From Laetiporus sulphureus 93-53 (lineage: Eukaryota > Basidiomycota > Agaricomycetes > Polyporales > Laetiporaceae), in NCBI RefSeq assembly GCF_001632365.1, contig NW_024468520.1, forward strand, positions 451,863-515,862: DNA of 64,000 bases, given 5' to 3'. Below the pieces are notes generated by a model. It searched no databases. It saw only the letters and a list, made by a program, of their open reading frames with translations, and had not been told where the DNA came from. Positions 1-9,400 of the stretch are shown one piece after another (position 1 is the stretch's first letter; each line of letters opens with the position of its first letter). The translations under genes were made by a program, and so were the position numbers.

Positions 1-2
1 CT

Positions 3-1571
3 CTGGCAGCCATGGCTGGCGACACTCCATTGTACCATGAGGTGATGGCTGGGCCAGAACGTGAGCAATGGTGAGAAGCGATGCAGGAAGAGCTGGTGAA
101 GATAGAGGTGATGGGAACCTACGAGCTAGTTGAGAAGCCAGAGAATGCGCATGTCATCAGATCGGTATGGTCGCTCTGCAGGAAACGTGATGAGAACAAC
201 GAGATCATGAAGTACAAGGCATGCCTGTGCATGCAAGGGTTCTCGCAGATCCCGGGCATCGACTTCGACCAGACAGCGTCACTGACAGCAAGTCTTGCGT
301 CACTACAGCTTGCACTCACGCTCACCGCTGCCAACGACTGGGAGCTCCATCAAATCGACTTCAAAAATGCTTACCTGAATGGCGAGCTCGACGAGATGAT
401 TTACATGAAGCAGCCGTGAGGTTTCGAGGTTCCTGGATGCGAAAACTACATCTGGAAGCTGCTCAAGGCACTATACGGCCTCAAACAAGCTGATCGGCAA
501 TGGTACATCAAGCTCTGCGAGCTGTTTGCAGACCTGGGCCTACAGCGGAGCCAGCATGACTTTGGTGTGTTTTTCACCTTTGTCTCCAACATCATCGTCA
601 TCGTCGTTGTACATGTTGACAACTGCACGCTCGTCGCGGACACGAAGGTCACCATGACTGGCCTTAAGTGGGAGCTCGTCGCACGGTTCGAGATTGTCGA
701 CCTGGGTGAAGCACGCTGGCTACTAGGCTTTGAGATTCGCCACGACCGCGCTGCCCACACTATCTCGCTCTCACAAGCCATGTACATCGACACGATACTC
801 GATCACTTTGGCACGACTGATGCTTATGTACTCACAGTCCTGATGGACCCCCACATCAACCTCTTCGGTATCGAGCTCTCAGACGAAGATCGCGTGCACA
901 TGGCTCGCAAGCTGTATGCAAGGCTCATCGGGAGCCTTATGTACACCGCTATCAGCACACATCCTGACATCGCATTCGCCACTTCGACACTGGCGCACTT
1001 CATGGCTGACCCAGCGCCCACGCATTGGGATGCTGCAAAATGCATGCTGCGCTATCTTAAAGGCACACGCGACCTGGCCTTGATGTTCGGTGTGACAACT
1101 GATGGTCTTATAGGTTACACTGATGCCGACTGGGCCTCGCAAGCTCACCGTCACTCGATCTCGGTGTACAGCTTCCTCTACTCTGGGGGAGCTGTCAGCT
1201 GGTCTTCGCGCAAGCAGCCCCTTATTGTGCTATCTTCCATGGAGGCCGAATACATTGCCGCATCTGACGCATCGCGTGAGCTGTTGTGGCTATGTGCGCT
1301 TCTCGTGGAACTTACCTCGCCTCTGGCGGAACTGACACCGTTACATGCCGACAATCAGAGCGCAATCGCGATCACGCAGAGTGGACTCCTTCATGCGCGA
1401 ACGAAGCATATCAACATTCGCTACCATTTCATTCACGAGGTTATCAATATGGAATGCGCCATCATCTTGTATTGCCCGACCAACGACATGGTCGCTGACC
1501 TTCTTACCAAGGCGTTGACCCGCCAGAAGGTGGAGAAGTTCGCTGGAATGCTTGGACTTTGCCTGGCTTGA
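3..1571 (+). pseudogene. Ty1/copia pol fragment (RT-RNase H), decayed
   Basis: The frame reads the C-terminal part of a copia polyprotein. It starts just upstream of the reverse transcriptase (PEREQW..EAMQEEL) and passes through DFDQTAS, DFKNAYLNGELDE, LYGLKQADRQWY, DLGEARWLLG and the RNase H block (YTDADWA, SSMEAEYIA, HADNQSAI, MVADLLTKAL). Two in-frame TGA codons interrupt it, at 72-74 and 417-419; both fit CGA to TGA changes. The RT catalytic box, normally YVDD, reads HVDN near 613-624, so the second aspartate is lost and the enzyme should be dead even without the stops. The RNase H acidic residues remain. Gag, protease and integrase lie off the left edge. Directly after the stop come a purine tract (1571-1578) and an LTR start, so this is the 3' end of an element. 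Confidence 0.9.
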
Positions 1572-1578
1572 GGGGAAG

Positions 1579-1753
1579 TGTTGGAATATCAAGCCTAGCT
1601 ATACTTAAGTATGGACTTATCAGCTGGTATTTCTTTTTATGTACTTATTGGGCATTAGCGCCCGTAAGACTTTTCACCTGCTTCGCTCATTCTGCGGGCT
1701 TCAGTCCTTCTATCATCAAGGAGCTGAAGCCTGTGAGTACCGATACTGTCCTG
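1579..1753 (+). repeat. Copia LTR, left part, broken by assembly gap
   Basis: The LTR begins with TGTTGGAATATC immediately after the polypurine tract AGGGGAAG that follows pol. It runs into the run of N at 1754. A 27-28 base segment (TCCTTCTATCATCAAGGAGC and onward) occurs here around 1705-1731 and again around 1915-1941 on the far side of the gap. The gap may therefore hide a collapsed repeat or a second LTR copy. The LTR may continue to about 1991 (..CCGTTTACA), but its true end cannot be fixed. Confidence 0.65.
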
Positions 1754-1853
1754 NNNNNNNNNNNNNNNNNNNNNNNNNNNNNNNNNNNNNNNNNNNNNNN
1801 NNNNNNNNNNNNNNNNNNNNNNNNNNNNNNNNNNNNNNNNNNNNNNNNNNNNN
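1754..1853. other. Assembly gap, 100 N
   Basis: Exactly 100 consecutive N, which is a conventional placeholder length, so the real distance is unknown. The gap lies inside a copia LTR, a repeat that short-read assemblies often fail to cross. Confidence 0.99.
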
Positions 1854-2206
1854 ATGAATGCAGCTTACATACTAATGTATCGTAGTTGACTCTAGGTACA
1901 TACTACTAATATAGTCCTTCTATCATCAAGGAGCTGAAGCCTTTGACTCTAGCGTGTGTCTACCTGTCCACTCCTTTTCCATCCGTTTACAGGGCGCTAT
2001 AGGAAGTCACTGAAAATGGGCACGTACGGAATGCGTATGGTACAGAGACCGGGACCCAAGATCAGGGGGCGCTGGGACTGGCGTACGGACCGAGGCGGGC
2101 AGGGAAGCACATGGAATGGAGACCGGCATCCCTGGGGACAGGGAGTGTGGTACAGGCATGTGGCCCACAATGGGATAGACACAGCAGTGGCTAGGTCGAG
2201 GGGGGG
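1854..2206. other. Copia-derived noncoding sequence
   Basis: This stretch carries the second copy of the LTR segment seen left of the gap (about 1915-1941). It is followed by noncoding sequence that leads to a purine-rich tract (AGGTCGAGGGGGGG, ending 2206) directly before the next LTR. I see no intact gene. It is best read as the 3' untranslated end of another truncated copia element. Confidence 0.5.
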
Positions 2207-2467
2207 TGTTGGAATCTGGGCATCGAGCGCAGATGCGAGAGGTCCCGGTGCGACCTGCGCCACCGGCGTGGGAGAGTAGTAGCGCGCGTGTATATAATAA
2301 AGCGCAGCTACAACGGGACGGGCCATCGGTTTGGCCCCGTGGAGCCATCTTCTAGAGAGCGGGCGACTCCCAAACTCCTGGCCGCGCAGCGGGCTGGCCG
2401 GGAAAGTCAACACTTCCTTCAGGAGTAACTTATATGAACATCTTTGCTAGATGATGGCCATCCAACA
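2207..2467 (+). repeat. Copia-type LTR (261 bp), second element
   Basis: It starts TGTTGG and ends CCAACA, a perfect 6-bp terminal inverted repeat of copia type. A polypurine tract lies directly 5', and a TATA-like TATATAATAAA lies near 2290-2300. Apart from the first bases it differs from the LTR starting at 1579, so it belongs to a different family. Its last five bases, CAACA, are also the target site used by the gypsy element that follows. Confidence 0.75.
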
Positions 2468-2913
2468 TGTCACGGTTTTTCCGCGCCACAAGTCTCAAGC
2501 GCCCACGGACCATTATTTATCCACCTAGTTACCCTATATAGTATGTATCACTACGCCTCCACGTGTATATCTTAGTATACCCACGCCACTCGGACATCCC
2601 TCGGACATGTATCAGTCACGTGACCCTACGTCATAGTGACATCATAGACCTAGACTCTACAGACACTCCTAGACTTAGACGGACTCCACTAGGCCTGAGC
2701 ACGCCATAGCACACCATAATGATGTATTATTACCAACCTAGGGTACGCAGGGTCCTACACCCGGTACCAGGGGTCCAGCCCCTCTTGTATATATACCCGC
2801 TCGAGCTGAGGCCTACCCCTCAGTTTCGAGTTGGTCTTTACTCCTCCACTTAAGCTAAAGATCCCTGACGGGATAGGCGAGAGCGGACCCAGGAGTTCCT
2901 GAGATCCTTCACA
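2468..2913 (+). repeat. Gypsy 5' LTR
   Basis: 446 bp from TGTCACGG to TTCACA, identical by eye to the 3' copy at an offset of 9,130 bp. It contains a TATA box (2788-2795) and the presumed transcription start near 2820, which splits the LTR into a long U3 of about 350 bp and a short R-U5. Confidence 0.97.
2788..2795 (+). promoter_or_regulatory. TATA box of the gypsy LTR promoter
   Basis: TATATATA lies about 30 bp upstream of 2820, where the RNA should start if it begins with CAGTTTCGAGTT, the sequence complementary to the primer-binding site. Spacing and the self-priming model agree, but the start site was not measured. Confidence 0.6.
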
Positions 2914-2926
2914 TAACTCGAAACTG
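2914..2926 (+). promoter_or_regulatory. Self-priming primer-binding site
   Basis: Directly after the 5' LTR lies T + AACTCGAAACTG. Its 12 bases are the exact reverse complement of CAGTTTCGAGTT at 2821-2832, inside the LTR about 30 bp below the TATA box. No tRNA-like TGG start is present. In Tf1 and its relatives the 5' end of the element's own mRNA folds back onto the PBS and is cut to prime reverse transcription. The arrangement here matches that mechanism in sequence, position and orientation. Confidence 0.85.
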
Positions 2927-3779
2927 CTCTCTTAGATCTGTGGGCACCGGTCGACGCCTCAGATTTCATACCTCTGTCGATCAACTCCATCCTCATCGTA
3001 CCCAGTCAGGGTCTCTTCCACATTCCTCGGGCTTAGCTGCGCCCTGCTGAACCTCTTCGGTGAAGCGAATACGCGGATTGTCAGTCAGGACACATAGGCC
3101 CTAAACCAGCCTCCTGCGAAAGTGGGCGACATACTACAGTCCCAAATCTTGCCGCGACCCCAGGCGTAAGGGGATTTCCTACACAAACCTAGTGGTTAAA
3201 ACCGCATTAGGGCTGTCAAGAAGGGCCAGGAGTGCCTGTTGACGTCAGCACCTCTAGGGGGAAAGGACGCAGTGCTCCTTAAAAGGGTACCGATATCGAG
3301 TACGCCGCAGCAACAAGGCAGCTCCTGTATTGGACTGACCAGCGGGGTAATCTGACGTTCGGTTCTGCTAGTCCATATAAACTATCCTCGGCCTAGCTGC
3401 CGTGCTATACGGAGGATTTATCCTCTAACGTCGCCATCCTAGCCACCAGGTCTAGGGGTAGCAGACGTAACAACCGCAGACAAGGGAGAACTTGCGGGAG
3501 GAACGAGTCACCTTTGAAAAGACTCTGAAGCTGTAAATCAGCAACACTTCTGGACCGCTTCGGCGAGACCTGCACAACCTCGAGTAGCGAGGGAATAAAA
3601 CTACTTGCTCAGTGCTAAAGAGGCACCAGACGCGTATTCAACCCCTGCGCAGTTCTGATCTACTTAGGGGTTTAGTTACCAGTACATACGTAGACAAATA
3701 GTCGTTTGGTGTGGGACGAACTCTCGGAAAGCTCTGCTGGAACGGCAGGTGGACCAAGGTTACATCCCTTCAGAGGTAG
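2927..3779 (+). other. Gypsy 5' leader, no supported gene
   Basis: About 850 bases between the PBS and the first sizeable ORF contain no long open frame in any phase. Such a leader could hold packaging or translational control structures or an intron. I see no specific motif beyond the PBS. Confidence 0.6.
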
Positions 3780-4286
3780 TTGGACACTGGTGGTGAAATA
3801 ATCAAAGACCACAAAGACCCCTCTGCGACTGCGAACCGCACCATTCAGGACTCCGTAGTAACTAGACCTACTAGGAGTAGCAGGACTCTAAAGCTGCGTC
3901 TGGGTCATTACAAGGCCCTGGTGAAGAACAGCTCGACAAGCACACGAGTAGATTTTCGGCATCGAATGCAAAGGTTCTCGTTGGAAGGGTATACATCCAT
4001 CTACACCGTATCCCCGGGACCGGTAGAGTGGGATCAAATTTACGAGCATATTAGCGTCGTATTCCGGGCAGACTTCATCTACCAACCTCACGTCGCCCAA
4101 GCTCGTTTCATCCTCTATCGTTACCAAGTCGTCATCGACTACTACGAAAGACTCGAGTACCAGCCACATCGAATAGTCCGAGAAATACCCCACACTCTCG
4201 AACCAGTCGAAGACGACCAGGAGCTATATCATCTCCTGTTCGACGAAGAATACGGTATCTCCTCCGACGAAGAAGAACCTTTCTGA
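3780..4286 (+). CDS. Small upstream ORF of the gypsy element
   Basis: The frame opens after a TAG at 3777 and runs 168 codons to TGA at 4284-4286. Its first ATG is at 3966, which would give 106 aa. I recognise no domain. The C-terminal third is very acidic (DEEYGISSDEEEPF). It lies in the same reading frame as gag, and there are no further stops in the 39 nt between its TGA and the gag ATG at 4326. One UGA therefore separates two parts of a potentially continuous frame. It may be an independent accessory protein, an N-terminal gag extension reached by stop readthrough, or gag with a nonsense mutation. Initiation is uncertain. Confidence 0.55.
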   Translation: MDTGGEIIKDHKDPSATANRTIQDSVVTRPTRSSRTLKLRLGHYKALVKNSSTSTRVDFRHRMQRFSLEGYTSIYTVSPGPVEWDQIYEHISVVFRADFIYQPHVAQARFILYRYQVVIDYYERLEYQPHRIVREIPHTLEPVEDDQELYHLLFDEEYGISSDEEEPF

Positions 4287-4325
4287 ACAGGTCGTCAAAT
4301 CCCCGACCAGGTATCAACACCGAAG

Positions 4326-6455
4326 ATGGCCGCACTTGAAGAATCCGAACACTCCGTAGAAGGACACCTGAATCCCGAAGGACCCCGGGCATCCACTCCA
4401 TCATCCTTCAATAACACCAACATCCTCGCTCCCACTCCCCGATACTTCATGACACCAGCAATGCTGGAGGCGCTCCCCAGGAGAAGGGGACCTTCGGCAA
4501 GACTGGTAGAAGAATTCGCCACCCTATACCCTAACGAATCAAGAACAGGGAGGCGGTTCCATCAGTGGGAGTACGATATCCGAGCTCGAGACCATTCAGA
4601 AGAAGATCGACAAAGATATCGGACGCAACCAATAGACGTGGTGGCAAGACATGGAGGAGCGGCGAGGGGACAGGACTACGTCTGGTCAAGTCACGCTTCA
4701 GGAACTCCGCCAGGGTACGAGCGATACCGGCTCCCCGATAATAGACAAAGCTACTACCTGGCACGACCTGGCCTGCCCCCACCAACGGAAGAAACACCTG
4801 GGTTCTGGACTCAACCTGTCGATATGCGGCGTGCCTACCAACATCTCCAGGCGGACTACGACCGTCTACGCGGTAGACTCGACGCGGCCCTAAGAGAGAC
4901 AGCCGAAGCACGGGAAGGACGTCGGACGGCTGAAGCCACTCGCGACCGTCTCATGGCCGACATCAGTGAAAGGACCGCGGCGGGAATAGAGCGCGGCAAC
5001 CAGATCCATAAGCTAACGACGGAACTGGAAGCCTTCAAAAGGGCGCTCAAATCCAGCGAGGAAAGGGTTGCGGGTCTAGAAGGCATCAACAAGACCCAAG
5101 AAACCCGAATCCACCTCCTAGAAGCCATGACGCGTCCACCACCGCCTTCCCCCATTCGATCACCTAAGAAACCGGTCGATAAGGGCAAAAGGAGGCAGGA
5201 TCCTGGACAACAGGATATTCGGGATTGGGTAAAAGGAGTTGGCGGGCCCGCCGGCCCTAGTGGGCTCAAACCGGCACACCAGGCAAACCCTGAGCAGCCG
5301 CCCTCTAGGGTGCAGACGCCCCCAATGTCCCCGGCACACTTCTACAGGGGAGATGAAGATGACGAGTTGGCGGGAGCACATTATGCATTCCCACCCGAGC
5401 AACCGGTCCCACCACCAGATCGGGACCGTCGCTCTGCAGCCCCGCCACCAGCATCCTCGGACGAGGTACATAGAAAATCGTTCCGAGGGCCAAAGGTCAA
5501 TCTCCCGGAGCCATTCGATGGCACCAAGGCAAAGGCAAAGGCATGGCTTGTCGATGTAATGAACTACATCGTCATGAAACCCAGCGAGTTCGAAGACGAA
5601 CAAAGTAAAATTCGCTGGGCCATGTCTTACATCCGAGGACCACAGATCGACCACTGGAAGGCATCCCTTCTAGAAAGGATGATGGGAGGCCCACCGGTAT
5701 ACGTCACGCTCCAGGACTTCATCGCGGACTTCAAGAAAATGTACTACCCCGCGAATCCGGAGCTCGAAGGTCAACGGATGCTGCGCAACATGCAGCAAAG
5801 ATACAAGCCTTGGGAGGAATTTGAGGCCGAATGGGAACATTGGGTCAAGGTCTCGGGGTACAAGGATGAGCAGCTGCTGCTCCAATTACTAAGGACGGCC
5901 ATGAGAAAAGAACTCTGTGACAGAGTATGGTCGTCCGAAGGAATAAGCCGGGATGTCAATAGCTACAGCTTGTGGAAACAAGTTGCAGCCCGGTTAGACC
6001 TTCAACAGCAGCAGCAGTGGGCATCCACCTTTGAGGACCGAAAGGGCAAGGGGAAAGCCAAGGACTCCAAAACCCGACAAGTCCAGCAGGAGGAAGGTTC
6101 AACAACGGTAACGGCAAACGCGGTCAGGACAACGGGGAGGGCGCCCATCAGGAACGTCGATGAGGCAGGAAGGGCGGTGCCGCACAAGGAAACGGTAGGC
6201 GTCGAAAATGAACGCGACAAACACCGAAAGTGTGGTACCTGCGGAAAGGAAAGGTCGGAGAAAGGGTCGTGCACGGATATATGGCACACCCATTACTACG
6301 ACGGAAAGGGGCAGTGCTGGCGCAAAAAGGATGCCCAGCCTGCAGCTCGGGCCAGTACGGTAGAAGAAACCGAGGCCGTACGAGCATTCAAGGCGGCCAT
6401 TGCGGCCAACCCCGCTCTGCTCAACCAGGCGGGTTTTCAATTCGGCAAGGCTTAA
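4326..6455 (+). CDS. Gag of the gypsy chromovirus
   Basis: 709 aa starting at ATG 4326. A long charged coiled coil lies around residues 160-265 (heptads in LQADYDRLRGRL and KLTTELEAFKRALKS). It is followed by a proline-rich linker, then a retrotransposon-gag capsid core around residues 390-550 (LPEPFDGTKAKAKAWL, DFKKMYYP, RTAMRKELCDRVW). Near residue 640 is an unusual Cys/His cluster (CGTCGKERSEKGSC, then H, H and C) rather than a CCHC knuckle; it may still bind zinc or RNA. Gag forms the cytoplasmic particle. The last 226 nt overlap pol, with a GGGTTTT slip site 16 nt before the stop. Confidence 0.93.
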   Translation: MAALEESEHSVEGHLNPEGPRASTPSSFNNTNILAPTPRYFMTPAMLEALPRRRGPSARLVEEFATLYPNESRTGRRFHQWEYDIRARDHSEEDRQRYRTQPIDVVARHGGAARGQDYVWSSHASGTPPGYERYRLPDNRQSYYLARPGLPPPTEETPGFWTQPVDMRRAYQHLQADYDRLRGRLDAALRETAEAREGRRTAEATRDRLMADISERTAAGIERGNQIHKLTTELEAFKRALKSSEERVAGLEGINKTQETRIHLLEAMTRPPPPSPIRSPKKPVDKGKRRQDPGQQDIRDWVKGVGGPAGPSGLKPAHQANPEQPPSRVQTPPMSPAHFYRGDEDDELAGAHYAFPPEQPVPPPDRDRRSAAPPPASSDEVHRKSFRGPKVNLPEPFDGTKAKAKAWLVDVMNYIVMKPSEFEDEQSKIRWAMSYIRGPQIDHWKASLLERMMGGPPVYVTLQDFIADFKKMYYPANPELEGQRMLRNMQQRYKPWEEFEAEWEHWVKVSGYKDEQLLLQLLRTAMRKELCDRVWSSEGISRDVNSYSLWKQVAARLDLQQQQQWASTFEDRKGKGKAKDSKTRQVQQEEGSTTVTANAVRTTGRAPIRNVDEAGRAVPHKETVGVENERDKHRKCGTCGKERSEKGSCTDIWHTHYYDGKGQCWRKKDAQPAARASTVEETEAVRAFKAAIAANPALLNQAGFQFGKA
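6431..6437 (+). promoter_or_regulatory. -1 ribosomal frameshift heptamer (gag-pol)
   Basis: G GGT TTT in the gag phase fits the X XXY YYZ slip rule. After slippage the next codon is TCA at 6437 in the pol frame, which then stays open to 11554. The gag stop lies at 6453-6455. A stimulatory RNA structure should begin 5-9 nt downstream. Short complementary runs (GCAAG and CTTGC) lie in 6445-6475, but I did not fold them. Confidence 0.75.
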
Positions 6456-9400
6456 GTACGCAAGTCTTGCAGGACTCACGACTCGATCCGGACATTTCAG
6501 TTTCCCCGACCAGTAACATGCATTCCTCGGTGGTGGAGGCCCAAAAGCCTGAGAAGCGCCCTGGTTTACATGGGTCACCCCCGACCATTAACGGCCATTC
6601 CATGGTCACGGAGGTCGCGAGACCTGAGAAGGGCCATGGTTTAGACGGGTCACCAAAAGGTAGGTCCCCAGGGAGAGTCGAGCTGATGGTGGTGGAGGCA
6701 AAGCCTGAGAAGCGCCATCAAGCCGTACCTGAAAACACCCTGGAGGGATGTGGGCAGGAGGGTCTAAGCTCAGGAAAGGGAAAATTCAGTACCCCTGACG
6801 CAGACGACAGCACACCACCACACCCTAACGGATCTCAATTTTCAATTCTTTCATCTATCAACTGTACCACTAGCACTACGTCGGACAATATGGGTACAAG
6901 TAGTGGTGCCCACTCTAATGTAACAGTAGTAAGAGCGAAAACGGGGTCTCGGGATGACGGGACCTTAGCGGTGCCTGATCGAGCTCGGCCGGATCAAGAA
7001 GCATCGGTGCTTAATTCCGTGAATAGCTCAATTTCTAACATTTCTTCAGTTCAGGATAGTTTGCAAGTGGAAGCTTCAACATCGGCAAGGCGTACACCGA
7101 AGAAGAAGGCACAGAAAACCACTCTGCGTGTATTTTTAGACCACCCGCAAGCCATCGTGCCCACTCGACAAACAGAAGGCGCAGCAGGGTACGATCTGCA
7201 CTCAGCGGAGGAAGTGGTCATTCCCGGACGCTCCCGTCTCCTCGTAGATACCGGCCTGAAGTTGATGATACCCAGCGGATGCTACGGACGCATCGCTCCG
7301 CGCTCAGGCTTGGCTGTAAAACATGGAATAGATGTAGGAGCCGGAGTAATAGACTCTGACTATGTCGGTCGAGTCAAAATACTCCTAATCAATACCCTTG
7401 ATACCCCGTTCCAGATTGAGTATGGGGACCGAGTCGCCCAACTAATCCTGGAACGAAACGATACCCCGATTACCGAAGTCGTAACAGAAATAGCAGAAAC
7501 AGCAAGAGGGACTGCTGGATTCGGATCGACAGGTACTAAACTGCGAGGACAATTCAACGTCCGAGCAGTACGACGACATCGCCAAATCGACATACCCGTA
7601 ACAATAGAAGTTGGGGATAGGAATATACCCGCCAAAGCCCTTCTAGATTCAGGTTGCACCGGGTGCTGCATCGACGAACAATTCGTATCTAAGTTTCAGA
7701 TACCAAAGATACCGTTCGATCGACCACTCCGCGTGTTCAACGCAGATGGGACCCCCAACCGAGATGGCGATATGACGCACTATGTACTATTAGATATAGT
7801 TATCCAAGGCCATAGAGAGCGCCGATCGTTCAATGTGACTACCCTATCGGACCACGATATGTTCCTCGGGTTCGATTGGTTAGAGGATCACAACCCTGAC
7901 ATTGACTGGGCTAAACGCACGCTTCGCTTCACGCGTTGTAACTGCGGGGAGCTTAAGTTAGAAGACGGGGATAAGGTGCTGGCATTGGACAGCGACTACA
8001 TTCGGAAGCAGTTTTCCGAATACGAACATATACGAGCCACCAAGGCCACCGACCTAGCCATCGCTCAAGGCAAAAGTACTAAAGCCAAGAGTATGCAAGA
8101 GGTAGTTCCAGAAGAATACTGGGATTATAAGGAAGTCTTCGAGGAAGCTGAATTCGATCAGCTCCCTGAACGCAGAGTATGGGATCACGCTATAGAACTA
8201 ATAGACGGCGCGAAACCTTTCTGCGGAAAGGTGTATCCAATGAGCGTAAAAGAACAAGAAGCTCTGGATACATTCCTCGAAGAAAACCTTAAGACTGGTC
8301 GTATACGACAGTCCAAATCCCCCTGGGGCGCCCCCTTCTTCTTTGTCAAGAAAAAGGATGGCAAGTTAAGGCCGGTTCAGGACTATAGACGGCTCAATGA
8401 AGTCACAAAGAAAAATAAATACCCGCTCCCTCTAATCAATGACTTATTCGACCGGCTTAAGGGAGCCCGGTACTACTCTAAGCTCGATATCCGGTGGGGC
8501 TATAATAACATACGAATCAAGGAAGGAGATGAGGAAAAGGCCGCGTTCGTCACGAACCGAGGTCTATTCGAACCTCTAGTGATGTTCTTCGGACTCACTA
8601 ATTCACCATCAACGTTCCAAATGATGATGAATGACATCTTCCATGATCTAATCCTCACTGGAAAAGTTATGGTATACCTGGACGATATCCTAATATTCAC
8701 CAAGGACATGGAGGAACATCGTCAGGTTGTAAAACAAGTACTTAGAATACTCCGAGAACATAAGTTGACGTGCAAACCTGAAAAGTGCGAGTTTCATGTC
8801 GAAGAAACTGAGTACCTAGGTCACATCATTGGCCATGGGAAACTTCGCATGGATCCTGCAAAGGTTGCTGGCATTGCAGAATGGCCAGAACCCAGGTCCA
8901 AGAAGGACGTTCAGCAGTTCCTCGGATTCTGTAACTATTATAGACGTTTTGTGAAAGGCTTCGGCTCCTTGGCCAAGCCTCTTTCGGACCTTACGGGTAA
9001 CCGAGAATGGGAATGGACGGACACTGAACGAAGTGCCTTCCAAGGTCTCAAGGACCTCCTTACATCGGCCCCAATTGTACATATACCTACGGACGAGGAC
9101 CCGTTTATGGTAGAAGTAGATGCTTCGCAATTCGCCCTCGGGGCAGTTCTTATGCAGAAGCAAGATAATCTTTGGGTACCGGTATCGTATTACAGTAGGT
9201 CGTTCAAGGACGCCGAGAAGAACTATCAAGTGTACGATAGAGAACTTCTCGCTATTGTAGATTGTCTAGAGGAATGGCGACACTACTTAATACACGCAAA
9301 ACATACTGTACAGATCTTCACTGACCATCTTAATCTCACGTATTTTAGGAAACCCCAGAAAATCAACCCCCGTCAAGCACGGTGGATGTCCTTCCTCGCC

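Noticed and set aside
2007..2413. Overlapping minus-strand ORFs of over 110 codons
   Set aside because: They run across an LTR and its flank, are proline/arginine-rich shadows, and match nothing recognisable.
2914..2935. tRNA-primed PBS for the gypsy element
   Set aside because: The sequence does not start with TGG or match a tRNA end I recognise, while it pairs perfectly with the LTR transcript start.
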